Source of the DNA: Lewinellaceae bacterium
GTDB taxonomy: Bacteria > Bacteroidota > Bacteroidia > Chitinophagales > Saprospiraceae
Direction of reading: 5' to 3'
NCBI GenBank assembly: GCA_020636375.1
Contig: JACJXZ010000014.1
Span: 248,001 to 312,000 of the forward strand
Length of the DNA stretch: 64,000 nt
Shown here: in pieces, positions 17,019 through 24,681 of the stretch
How the letters are laid out: every line of letters begins with the position of its first letter
Position numbering within the stretch: the stretch's first letter is position 1
Notes under the pieces: generated by a model
The model's input: the letters and a program-made list of their open reading frames with translations, nothing else
The model's database searches: none
Told to the model about the DNA's origin: nothing
Made by a program: the position numbers and the translations under genes

Positions 17019-19321
17019 TTTTCTTTACTCCCCTTTTTCACCCGTATTATAGCCCGGTTGAGCTGCCTGTAAAGAATGGATTCGCGGGGGGGCGCGCCCA
17101 GTTTCATGGCCGCCTGATAGTTCCTTTCTGCTTCTTCCAGGCACTGGTTGCGCAATTGCTCATCCTGGATAAGCAAAAATTCCCGGAGGTAGTACCATCC
17201 CAGGGTGTCGTAAAAGCGCCCTTGCCATTCGGGGCGCCCTTCGTAGCCTTCCAGCTCGCTGACCAGTGGATCAAGCGCTTTGAATTCTTCTCTGGAGGCG
17301 GTTTTGGTGGTGTAGTAAATAACGTTGTTGAGGGCATAGAGGTAATTTTGCAGGCGAAAGTTGTCCTTATGTCCTTCGTCGCCCTTCTCCGATTTCAGGA
17401 ACTCATAAGCTTTGGTAGCGTATTTGATCGCTCCGTGGAGTATATATTTTTTGTAATCTCTGCTTTTACGCTGGTTTTTCCAGGCGTCCAGGAACATTTC
17501 CGGCAAGTCGGGTTTCAGAGAAGTTTTGCTTTCCCATAACCTGAAATACAAAAAGCCCACGCCCAGCCAGACTTTATAATTCTCGTCGGTATGAGACAGG
17601 ACGCAGTCAATGATCTCTTCCGTTCGCTTTATTCCCTGTTTGTTTCGATTGATCGTGATGTGAGAGGCGCCGTAGAGCAGTGCCGTTTCATAGCGTTTTC
17701 TCAAATCTTCCCGGTTCAGGTCGGAGCAGAGGGTTACGATCAGTTCATGCTTGTTGAGCAGCCAGGCAACGGTGAGGGCGCTTAGAAATTTCTCTGCTTT
17801 TTCCTTGTCATCCGGTTGCATCATCAAAGACGAAATAACCTCGTAGATGACCGGGGGGTAGTCGGCATGAACTTGTTTGAAATCTATCAATGAATCGACC
17901 TTGTCCTGCAACTGGGGCAGTTTCCGGCGGTCCAGGCCGAACTTCATCAGGGCGAAGTCCAGGAAAACGTCGGAACTGGGCACATTGCCCAGGCAATTAT
18001 CGATATCTTTTGAAACGTTTTGGAAATTATCAATAATGGCGCTCAACTTCCGGGAAGCACTTAGGTCGATCTTTGCTTTGGCCAGTGTTTCGTCCAGTGT
18101 TTCCTGGATTTTTTCTTCCACTATCGGAAGGTCGCTGTCTTTAAAAACAAAAATGCTCTTTAACTCATCGACTAACTGCTGGTAGGCTTTTTCTTTGATC
18201 CAGATTTCCTGGACGAATTTTACGTTTATTATTTCTCTGACCTTCTCCTCAAACTGCTTCCTGGCGTGTTCGATGCTGGTGACGACTGCTTCGTCTGTGT
18301 CAAACGTTTTTTTGTACTCTTTCTGGACCAGGGCCCGGAGGTCTTCTTTAGCCTTTTTAAGGTCGCTGAAAAACTCGGACGTATGGTCTTCCAGCGTAAA
18401 AACGGCTTCCAGCACGAAAAACAGGGAGTCCCGGACAATGGGGATCAGTTTATCTTCAGATGAATAGGCAAATAATTCAGGATTAATCGACCGGATATCG
18501 GAGACAGCCTCTTTGATTACCGGAGAGCTGGCATAGAAAACCGGAAGCGTTTTTTTTGTAGCCGTCGACTTTTTAAAAGCATTTAATTGCTCCTGCAGAT
18601 AGTAAAAGGCAAGGGCATCATAGTGGTTATTGGTTGGATAGCCCGGCCGTATTTTATCGAAAACGCCTCTTATCAGATTGAGCAGGCCAGGGTCGTCTAC
18701 TTCCGCCAATTGACGGGTTGGCTGATCCAATAGGAGGATTTTTTCCTCTATCAGGTATTTGAACCTCCTTGCCCAGGTATACTCCCTCAGCAGGTAATTG
18801 GCTTTAAATAATTTCGCTCCATCCTGCAGGAGTTTTTCCGTAAACTCATCGATATTTGAAGAGTCGAGTTCCCGAACGGTTTGCTGATCTCCGAGTTTCA
18901 GGGCGTGAAGAACTTCCTCATAGAGCCTTTCATACTCCTGGCGGTTGTCAGGGGCTTTAAAAAAAGCATGAGATTTGTCGAGTTTGCGGATGAATTCCAG
19001 GCGGTGAGGAGGAAGCATGCGAATCCCCTTGAAAAACTTCTGGAAAGCCAGGGCATAAACTGAGTTTTTCCTTTCCTCTCTTTTCAACGCATCCCGGTCG
19101 AACTTGAACCCGGTTTCATAAGCCATCGCCCCCTGCAACATATTGATGATATCGAAAGAATCGAAATAATAGTCTAATTCCAGCTTTTCGTCTTTTCTAA
19201 GTTGCTCTTCTTCTTCCTGAATGAAATAACTATCGGCAACATCCTCCAGAAGGTTGGTATAGCCCTCAGAATTTTCAACCTCTAGGCTTTCATCCAGATT
19301 CAATATTTTTTCCTGGCTCAT
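17006..19321 (-). CDS. large helical scaffold protein paralogous to the C-terminus of the vWA protein
   Basis: 771 residues, almost wholly alpha-helical by composition. From about residue 28 to the end it aligns with residues about 640-1401 of the vWA protein, with long shared runs such as YYFDSFD, ANYLLREYTWA, VREIINVKF and LWESKTSLKPDLPEM. The N-terminal 27 residues are unique. No catalytic motif is visible. It probably binds the same partner as the vWA protein and so could link the CHAT effector to the MoxR/vWA switch; that is inference. It overlaps the CHAT gene by up to 13 bp and follows the 474-residue gene by 25 bp. It may play the part of the VMAP component known from related systems, but I cannot prove homology. 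Confidence 0.8.
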   Translation of the reverse strand: MSQEKILNLDESLEVENSEGYTNLLEDVADSYFIQEEEEQLRKDEKLELDYYFDSFDIINMLQGAMAYETGFKFDRDALKREERKNSVYALAFQKFFKGIRMLPPHRLEFIRKLDKSHAFFKAPDNRQEYERLYEEVLHALKLGDQQTVRELDSSNIDEFTEKLLQDGAKLFKANYLLREYTWARRFKYLIEEKILLLDQPTRQLAEVDDPGLLNLIRGVFDKIRPGYPTNNHYDALAFYYLQEQLNAFKKSTATKKTLPVFYASSPVIKEAVSDIRSINPELFAYSSEDKLIPIVRDSLFFVLEAVFTLEDHTSEFFSDLKKAKEDLRALVQKEYKKTFDTDEAVVTSIEHARKQFEEKVREIINVKFVQEIWIKEKAYQQLVDELKSIFVFKDSDLPIVEEKIQETLDETLAKAKIDLSASRKLSAIIDNFQNVSKDIDNCLGNVPSSDVFLDFALMKFGLDRRKLPQLQDKVDSLIDFKQVHADYPPVIYEVISSLMMQPDDKEKAEKFLSALTVAWLLNKHELIVTLCSDLNREDLRKRYETALLYGASHITINRNKQGIKRTEEIIDCVLSHTDENYKVWLGVGFLYFRLWESKTSLKPDLPEMFLDAWKNQRKSRDYKKYILHGAIKYATKAYEFLKSEKGDEGHKDNFRLQNYLYALNNVIYYTTKTASREEFKALDPLVSELEGYEGRPEWQGRFYDTLGWYYLREFLLIQDEQLRNQCLEEAERNYQAAMKLGAPPRESILYRQLNRAIIRVKKGSKEKWEL

Positions 19322-19346
19322 AAATGGAGATGATTTGAAAAGCCGG

Positions 19347-20771
19347 TTATCCTGGAATAAATTCGAGTTTTCCGTGTTCCTCTGCTTCGCTCATAGCCTT
19401 GCCAATCACTTTGCTTTCATCTTCCTGAAATTCATTTTCCGCTTTAGAGGTTTCCAGTTCCGGATATTTCCTAAGGTCAACGAGCCGATATGGATCAGGA
19501 ATAAATTTCAGCTTCCAGCCTTGCAGCTCTCCGGATAGGTCAACAGATGAATTGTCTTTCAGATAAATCAGGATGGCTCTGGCATTCTTTTCTCCTCTTT
19601 CGTTATCCTTCCGTACTTCACGAGCAATGGCTTCATACAATTCTCCCCGCTTTCCCTTATCGGCCATTGCTGCCATCGCCCAACGGCGCATTAGGGCCGG
19701 GGCGGGCTCGGTTGTAAAATCAAAAGGTTCGGAAAAGGCCGCACCTTTCTGAGAGATGCTCGGGTGCGGGGGCCCTGAGGTTTCGGTTTTCGCTTGCCCG
19801 GCTTTTTTTTGCTTTTCCAAAGACGAAGATTTTCCTTCTTCTCCTTGCCTGTTTTGTTTCCCCGTTACCTCCACCCCCAGTTCTTCCGCTACCAACCCCC
19901 GCAGCCACCCATTCCTGATTTCCAGTTCCGCGTCGGCAAAGCTCGCCAGCCGCTCCTGCCAGTCCGCAGGGTAGGCCTTGCGGAATGCCCGGGCTGCTTC
20001 TTCCAGCATAAAGGCCATAGCCGGCCTCAGTTCCAGCCCCTGAACGGGAAAATCTTTTTCGCCGGACTGGTTCAGTGCCCGCAGTGCCTGTTTGGCGCCT
20101 TCGAGGCCCGCACGCAGGTAGGCCGCCATCAGGGCGGGCAGCATGTAGGGGGCGTCCTCTGTGGAGAACAGGCTTTCCGAAGCGGCAAAATCCAGGTCGT
20201 ACTTTTCGTGCAGGACCATCAGCTGAGCCAGGTCCAGCCGCAGGGCCGGCGCCAGGTCGCCGGAGCGCACTTTCCGTTCGAGGTACTCGAAGGGCAGGCC
20301 GGCGTGGTTCTTGGCAGTCAGGGCTTTGAGTTTCTGAATGACGTCGAGGCTGCCGCTGCCCAGCTCGTTCCGGAGGGCGGCCTCGAAGAGGGAGACGAAA
20401 ATATCTCTGGCTTTGGCCAGCGTGCTGTAAGGAAGGTTCATCAGCCAGTCGTAGGCCGCCTCCGATTTGGAGACGTGGCGGGTTTCAGGAAACAGGGGCA
20501 ACTCCATAAGCCCGGGATCTTCCAGCAACAAAGCCCGGAGGAAGCCGGCGAGTTCTTCCAGGCTGAATGTGTTTGCCAATTCGGCGAGTTCGGTGTTCCG
20601 ACCATCGTCGCGGACAGGCTGTTTCCGATACGAGGCTTCCTCCAGGCGCCGGAACAAATCCTCCAGCCCGTCGCCTTCCTGCTCCTCCGGCATTTCCGGC
20701 ATTGGCGCCCCGCCCTGGCTTTCCCAGGCAGAACACAGTTTCCTAACCTTTTCCAGAAATGTCGAATTCAT
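19347..20771 (-). CDS. helical protein of unknown function in the MoxR/vWA/CHAT operon
   Basis: 474 residues not recognised. The N-terminal 310 residues are helical (SLEELAGFLRALLLEDPGLM; ARDIFVSLFEAALRNELG). Residues about 305-350 are a charged, low-complexity linker (GEEGKSSSLEKQKKAGQAK). The C-terminal 120 residues form a small domain (RRWAMAAMADKGKRGELYEAI; KNARAILIYLKDNSSVDLSG). It starts one base after the stop of the 275-residue gene, so it is surely co-transcribed. In related systems genes at this position encode adaptor or effector-associated domains, which is only a contextual guess. Confidence 0.75.
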   Translation of the reverse strand: MNSTFLEKVRKLCSAWESQGGAPMPEMPEEQEGDGLEDLFRRLEEASYRKQPVRDDGRNTELAELANTFSLEELAGFLRALLLEDPGLMELPLFPETRHVSKSEAAYDWLMNLPYSTLAKARDIFVSLFEAALRNELGSGSLDVIQKLKALTAKNHAGLPFEYLERKVRSGDLAPALRLDLAQLMVLHEKYDLDFAASESLFSTEDAPYMLPALMAAYLRAGLEGAKQALRALNQSGEKDFPVQGLELRPAMAFMLEEAARAFRKAYPADWQERLASFADAELEIRNGWLRGLVAEELGVEVTGKQNRQGEEGKSSSLEKQKKAGQAKTETSGPPHPSISQKGAAFSEPFDFTTEPAPALMRRWAMAAMADKGKRGELYEAIAREVRKDNERGEKNARAILIYLKDNSSVDLSGELQGWKLKFIPDPYRLVDLRKYPELETSKAENEFQEDESKVIGKAMSEAEEHGKLEFIPG

Positions 20772-20772
20772 T

Positions 20773-21600
20773 TTATAAATGCTTGATCTTGAAATATTCC
20801 AAATCCGCTAACCGCAGGAAGGCGCTGCGCCCGGCGGCAACGGCAACGCCTGCCGAATCGCTTCCGGCCTCCCCGCTGTCGGCAGGTATCAGGCCGAACC
20901 GCCCTTGCCGGCAGGGCCGCAGGGGCTGACCCTGGTTTAGCCCATAGTCCCCCCAGCTCGGCCGGTGCAGGCCTCTCCCGGAAGAAGGGTAAACATCCTG
21001 GTCGGCGCCGGAATGGCTGAAAATCAGGAAAACATAAGCGCCGGGCTTCTCAGCATCCTGCCGGGCTATGGCTTCCAGCGCAGCCGGCATGTCCTCAAAA
21101 TGCCTTTCAGAGCCCCAGTAATACCAGATCAGCTCGTGATCCGCCCTGATCCTGATATCGGCGCATCCGTACTTTTCGATCCAGGCGGCCGGGTTTTTCC
21201 GTTCGTCGAGCTCGCGGAAAAAGTTGTTCAGAAAAGCCTCATTTAAGAACAGCGAGCCGTATTGTTTCAGTAAATGATTCCTTAGCTGGCTTTCCGGGAC
21301 AAAAGTGCCGATCCTGTCAGGTATTAACTCCCGGATGATTTTCCCGCCCTTTAGTTGCAACCAACTGCTGCAATGGCGTTTGAGTTCCGTTTCCAACGCG
21401 TCAATTTTCAGGAATTTCAGGTAGCCGGAATACTCCGCCATGCGGTTGACCAGGTATTCCATTTCGGGCAGGGGGAGAAACCGGTCGTCATACAAGGCCT
21501 TCGCGGCATCAGGTTTTCTGTTTGCCCACCTGGCAACCACGTCGTTTAACAGCCGGCGTTTCTCAACATTCAGTTTTTGCGCTTCGTCCTTGAAAGCCAT
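20773..21600 (-). CDS. first gene of the MoxR/vWA/CHAT operon, unknown function
   Basis: 275 residues. The first 140 residues are helical and charged (KDEAQKLNVEKRRLLNDVV; ALETELKRHCSSWLQLKGGKI). The next section is alpha-beta like (WIEKYGCADIRIRADHELIWYYWGSERHFEDM; KPGAYVFLIFSHSGADQDV). The last 80 residues are rich in Gly, Arg and Pro and look less conserved. No known domain is recognised. The string FSHSGAD recalls a caspase-type His-Gly motif but no matching cysteine motif follows, so no protease call is made. It leads the operon, with the promoter expected in the 600-bp divergent spacer to its right. Confidence 0.65.
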   Translation of the reverse strand: MAFKDEAQKLNVEKRRLLNDVVARWANRKPDAAKALYDDRFLPLPEMEYLVNRMAEYSGYLKFLKIDALETELKRHCSSWLQLKGGKIIRELIPDRIGTFVPESQLRNHLLKQYGSLFLNEAFLNNFFRELDERKNPAAWIEKYGCADIRIRADHELIWYYWGSERHFEDMPAALEAIARQDAEKPGAYVFLIFSHSGADQDVYPSSGRGLHRPSWGDYGLNQGQPLRPCRQGRFGLIPADSGEAGSDSAGVAVAAGRSAFLRLADLEYFKIKHL

Positions 21601-22200
21601 TCCTCCGTTTTAGGTTTCGCAGGGGCGGAAACCTCGCGCCACAAGGCGCTGAAGCCCCGATTCCGCTCCCCGGTTGTATCCTGCAAAGTGTTCTGACTTT
21701 CGTAAAGTTATGGTTTTTAAATAAAAAGCCTTGTCAAAATTTGGTTTTATCGCATAAATCCATTTTCAATCCTTATAGCCCGTCCGGATAACGGCACCCG
21801 GCGGACCCGCTGACATTGCCGGGAAGCGCAGCTTCCGGCCCGCAGGACAGCCGGGGCGGCAGTTCAGGTTAGTCTCCAGGATTACGGTTGCCAGGGCATG
21901 GCGACGGCGTGAAGGTAAACAGTGAAAAACAGGAAAAGCGTCTCTGCATGTCGCAAAGACAGGGAAGTAGGATAAGCCCGGCTACCTGCCCATCTCCGGG
22001 AGTGGTGTCCGGAATCCTCTGCGTTCGGCTTTTCGCTGTATTTCTGATCAGCCGGGTTCGGCGTTTGGAAATAATCGTTTTATCTCTTACCTAAGAAAAA
22101 ACATGTCCCGGAGAAAGAAATTCCATGTCTGAATTGACATTTCTTTAAAATAGAGGTACTTTATAGGTGTTTTTTTAAGGATTACTTAACCCTAGCGCCA
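21601..22200. promoter_or_regulatory. divergent control region of the conflict-type operon and its regulator
   Basis: 600 bp between the operon and the divergent regulator gene. No convincing coding frame is present. Close to the regulator start, at about 22168-22188, lies TTTTTTTAAGGATTACTTA, which matches the right end of the MITE-like family found at 24279, 33835 and 40003, so this promoter carries a solitary end or a decayed copy. TTTATAGG-type AT-rich boxes are present but a TAnnTTTG element could not be fixed. Confidence 0.5.
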
Positions 22201-23754
22201 ATGGAGTTACTGGTTCGACAGCTCCTGCCCATCCTCCGGGACGGCGGCACTGATGGTATTTACCTGGCGCTGCCCACCCCGCACGGCCGGGAAGTGGAAC
22301 TCCATTTCTACCGGTTCCCGCCAAATCAGGAACCAACGCTCATCGGCCGGCTGGACTGGGAAGAGGCGCCGCTCTGGGAACCGCCGCCGCCGGGTTCTTC
22401 CGCTGCTCTCCTCCGGCTCTCCGCCGCCGCCGGAGAATGGCTGGCCCGGGAAATGGGGCCGGCGCCCGGGGGAAGGCGCCTTTCCGTCCTGCCTCTTTCC
22501 CTCGGAGGTTTTCACCTCGCCTTTGCCCTGACGCCCGGCCCGGAGCCGGCACATCCTTTCTTCCCCTTATTGCTAAGCCTGCGCCGCCGGATCACCGCCC
22601 GCTTCCCCGTAGAGCGCCTCCAGCAACTGGAACACCCCCATCAGCTGGCACAGGCCTTCTTTGAAGCGCTCTGCCGGCTGTTGATGCCGCCTGCCTACAA
22701 AACTCCGGGGCAGCCGGTCTGGGTGCCGTTTTGCCGCCGGCTCTACGTTGCTCCCGCCAGCTATGAATACACGCTGGCCCTCGGCGACACTGCCGGGCAG
22801 CTGAAGGCCTGCCCGGCAGAACAGTGGCAGCAGGCCATGCTGCAGGAAGAGGTTGAAAACCTCTACCGGCAAGTCCGGGAAAAATGGGAACTCTGCAACC
22901 GCCCCGAGCTGCTGGCCGCCAGCCGCATCGAGCGCCTGGCCCGGGAAATAGAATCCACTCGTTCCGTCATGGACAGCCTGGCAGACAGCCAACAGCGCCA
23001 ACTGCAGGAACTGGCCTCCCTGAAACGCCTGGCAGAACAGCTTGCCGCTCCCGGCGCCGCCAGCAGCTTCGAGTTCTACCGGGGCACCGATAAATGGTCG
23101 GTCCGGTTCGACGGCAAGCCGGTAAAAATGAAGAACCGCTACACCCTCGGGCTCCTGTATATCCACCAACTGCTGCTCAACCCCGGCAAAGAGATCCATT
23201 GCCACCAGTTGTACCTGCGGTCGGGAAAAGACCTTAAACAAGCGCCCCGGGCCTGGCGGGAAATACAGGCCTTGCTGGGCAAAAAGGCCCGGCTAGACGA
23301 CGAACAAAGCTGGCTCGATGGCATCGCCCGCGTCGAGCGCCACCTGGGAGGAGCTTCTGTTGAAGTGGCCATCAATCTGCTGGGTTACCTGGTCTTCCTG
23401 TCAGAACAGCTGTACAGAAACCACACCACCCGGGCCAACCTGGCCCGCCTGGCGGAGTACCGCCGGCGCCTCAAAACCAAAAGGCTGGAAGCCGAGCCGG
23501 GCCAGCTCGACGATCGGTTCTACAAAAAGGACCTCACCCTGCAGGGCGCGCTCTACCAGGAAACCAACTGGGAGACGGAACACCGCCGCATGTACCAGAA
23601 TGTCACCAAAGCCATCCACCGAACCATCAATACCCTATCCTCGCCGGAAGCGGTCGCCTTTTTCCGGCAAACCCTCTCCATCGGCGTGCGCTGCGCCTAT
23701 TTCCCGGAGAAAGCGGAGATCGCCCCGCCGAACTGGAAGTTGTGGATGGATTAA
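22201..23754 (+). CDS. sensor/regulator protein with winged-helix-like C-terminal module
   Basis: 517 residues. The N-terminal 190 residues resemble a GAF-like sensory domain (GIYLALPTPHGREVELHFYRFP; LSVLPLSLGGFHLAFALTP). Residues about 215-285 are a coiled coil. At about 290-345 is a module with the pattern FYRGTDKWSVRFDGKPVKMK ... LGLLYIHQLLLNPGKEIH, which occurs in many regulators and large ATPases where it forms a winged-helix-like unit. The C-terminus (YQNVTKAIHRTINTL ... FFRQTLSIGVRCAYFP) is the usual companion of that module. It is divergent from the MoxR/vWA/CHAT operon and probably senses the trigger or controls the operon. A perfect heptamer array begins at its stop codon. Confidence 0.8.
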   Translation: MELLVRQLLPILRDGGTDGIYLALPTPHGREVELHFYRFPPNQEPTLIGRLDWEEAPLWEPPPPGSSAALLRLSAAAGEWLAREMGPAPGGRRLSVLPLSLGGFHLAFALTPGPEPAHPFFPLLLSLRRRITARFPVERLQQLEHPHQLAQAFFEALCRLLMPPAYKTPGQPVWVPFCRRLYVAPASYEYTLALGDTAGQLKACPAEQWQQAMLQEEVENLYRQVREKWELCNRPELLAASRIERLAREIESTRSVMDSLADSQQRQLQELASLKRLAEQLAAPGAASSFEFYRGTDKWSVRFDGKPVKMKNRYTLGLLYIHQLLLNPGKEIHCHQLYLRSGKDLKQAPRAWREIQALLGKKARLDDEQSWLDGIARVERHLGGASVEVAINLLGYLVFLSEQLYRNHTTRANLARLAEYRRRLKTKRLEAEPGQLDDRFYKKDLTLQGALYQETNWETEHRRMYQNVTKAIHRTINTLSSPEAVAFFRQTLSIGVRCAYFPEKAEIAPPNWKLWMD

Positions 23755-23867
23755 CGGCAGACGGCAGACGGTGGACGGCAGACGGCAGACGGTGGACGGT
23801 GGACGGTGGACGGCAGACGGTAGACGGCAGACGGCAGACGGCGGACGGCGGACGGTGGACGGTGGAC
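23754..23867. repeat. tandem heptamer array ACGGYRG, about 16 units
   Basis: 114 bp of 7-bp units ACGGCAG/ACGGTGG/ACGGCGG without interruption, starting on the last base of the regulator's stop codon. A decayed copy of the same family sits at 3278-3345. It has no CRISPR-like spacers and no coding sense. Confidence 0.92.
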
Positions 23868-24005
23868 AAAAATCAACTTTTTTTTCCGCTAAAAATTTAT
23901 CAGGACACAATTTTTCTTCTGTCAATAAACTCTTTTTCTACCGTAGGGCGGTAAAAGAGGTTCCGAAAGCATTTGGAAACTCCTTGTACCAAAAACCGAA
24001 CCGCC

Positions 24006-24278
24006 ATGGAAGAAAAAGCCATCCTATTATTGTTGCTGGCCGCCGGGGCCATCGGGGCCATCTACTTTCTCATCATCGGCATCCGTGCCGTTTTGCAGCT
24101 ACTCGCCATCGTCATCCGGATCATCGTACTCGTGCTGCTGATCGTGCTCGGCGGCATGTACCTGGCGCAACAGGTAGATAAGTATACGAGAGAGCCGGAG
24201 ATTAAGGTAGCGCCAACGCCCGGGGAAGAGGGCGGAAGATTGGCCCGCGAAACAGGAGGGGACATATTTTCTCACTAA
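24006..24278 (+). CDS. small membrane protein of unknown function
   Basis: 90 residues from the ATG at 24006. A long hydrophobic region (about residues 5-55) can form two transmembrane helices (ILLLLLAAGAIGAIYFLIIG; LLAIVIRIIVLVLLIVLGG), followed by a soluble tail YLAQQVDKYTREPEIKVAPTPGEE. Its TAA stop codon doubles as the target duplication of the adjacent MITE-like element, so the insertion landed exactly at the end of the gene and may have changed the C-terminus. Function unknown. Confidence 0.65.
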   Translation: MEEKAILLLLLAAGAIGAIYFLIIGIRAVLQLLAIVIRIIVLVLLIVLGGMYLAQQVDKYTREPEIKVAPTPGEEGGRLARETGGDIFSH

Positions 24279-24414
24279 GTAGTGATTAAAAAATAACTTC
24301 ACTGTTTGAGATTCGTCGTTGTAGCTCGTTTATCAGCCTAACCCCGCGACAATCCTACGTGGCTGATTCACTTCACTACAACGACGGATCGTGAAGTTAT
24401 TTTTTAAGGATTAC
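24279..24414 (+). mobile_element. MITE-like element family A, copy 1 (TAA target duplication)
   Basis: 136 bp between TAA duplications (24276-24278 and 24415-24417). The ends are inverted repeats sharing AAAAAATAACTTCAC, and an inner stem pairs CGTCGTTGTAG with CTACAACGACG and ATCAGCC with GGCTGAT. It is nearly identical to copy 3 at 40003-40138, which is inverted. There is no coding capacity; a transposase acting in trans must have moved it. Confidence 0.85.
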
Positions 24415-24429
24415 TAAAAACCATCGGAT

Positions 24430-24537
24430 ATGAAACACTTCATTGGCCTTCATTCGAAAATCAAACCGGATAAATATACCTGTTGCCGGATCGAAAAACG
24501 CTGGCTGAGGATTATGCGGATCAAATCGCCGCCGTAG
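24430..24537 (+). other. short open frame before CreD, possibly a gene remnant
   Basis: A 35-codon frame starting MKHFIGLHSKIKPDKYT. A shift of frame near 24480 would continue into a plausible sequence (DRKTLAEDYADQIAAVGFAERV) that runs toward CreD. CreD is often preceded by a small regulator gene, so this may be a decayed or frameshifted one. No motif supports that directly. Confidence 0.2.
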
Positions 24538-24681
24538 GTTTTGCGGAACGGGTACGGGAAACCTTGCCGGATTATTTTCCGCATCTCACAATTTACGGTG
24601 CCCCGTCTCCGTTTTGCGCATATACCAGGCCTGTTCTGCGGGGCCCGGCTGCCCCGCAGAACCCGGCAAAAAACCAACGAC

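Noticed and set aside
20773..21600. Caspase/CHAT call for the first operon gene based on FSHSGAD
   Set aside because: No cysteine motif follows at the needed distance and the rest is not caspase-like, so the product is left as unknown.
21888..22094. 68-residue frame in the divergent promoter region
   Set aside because: No homology-like pattern, poor composition, and it occupies the expected regulatory region.
23754..23867. Possible CRISPR array
   Set aside because: The units are contiguous 7-mers with no spacers of unique sequence and no cas genes nearby.
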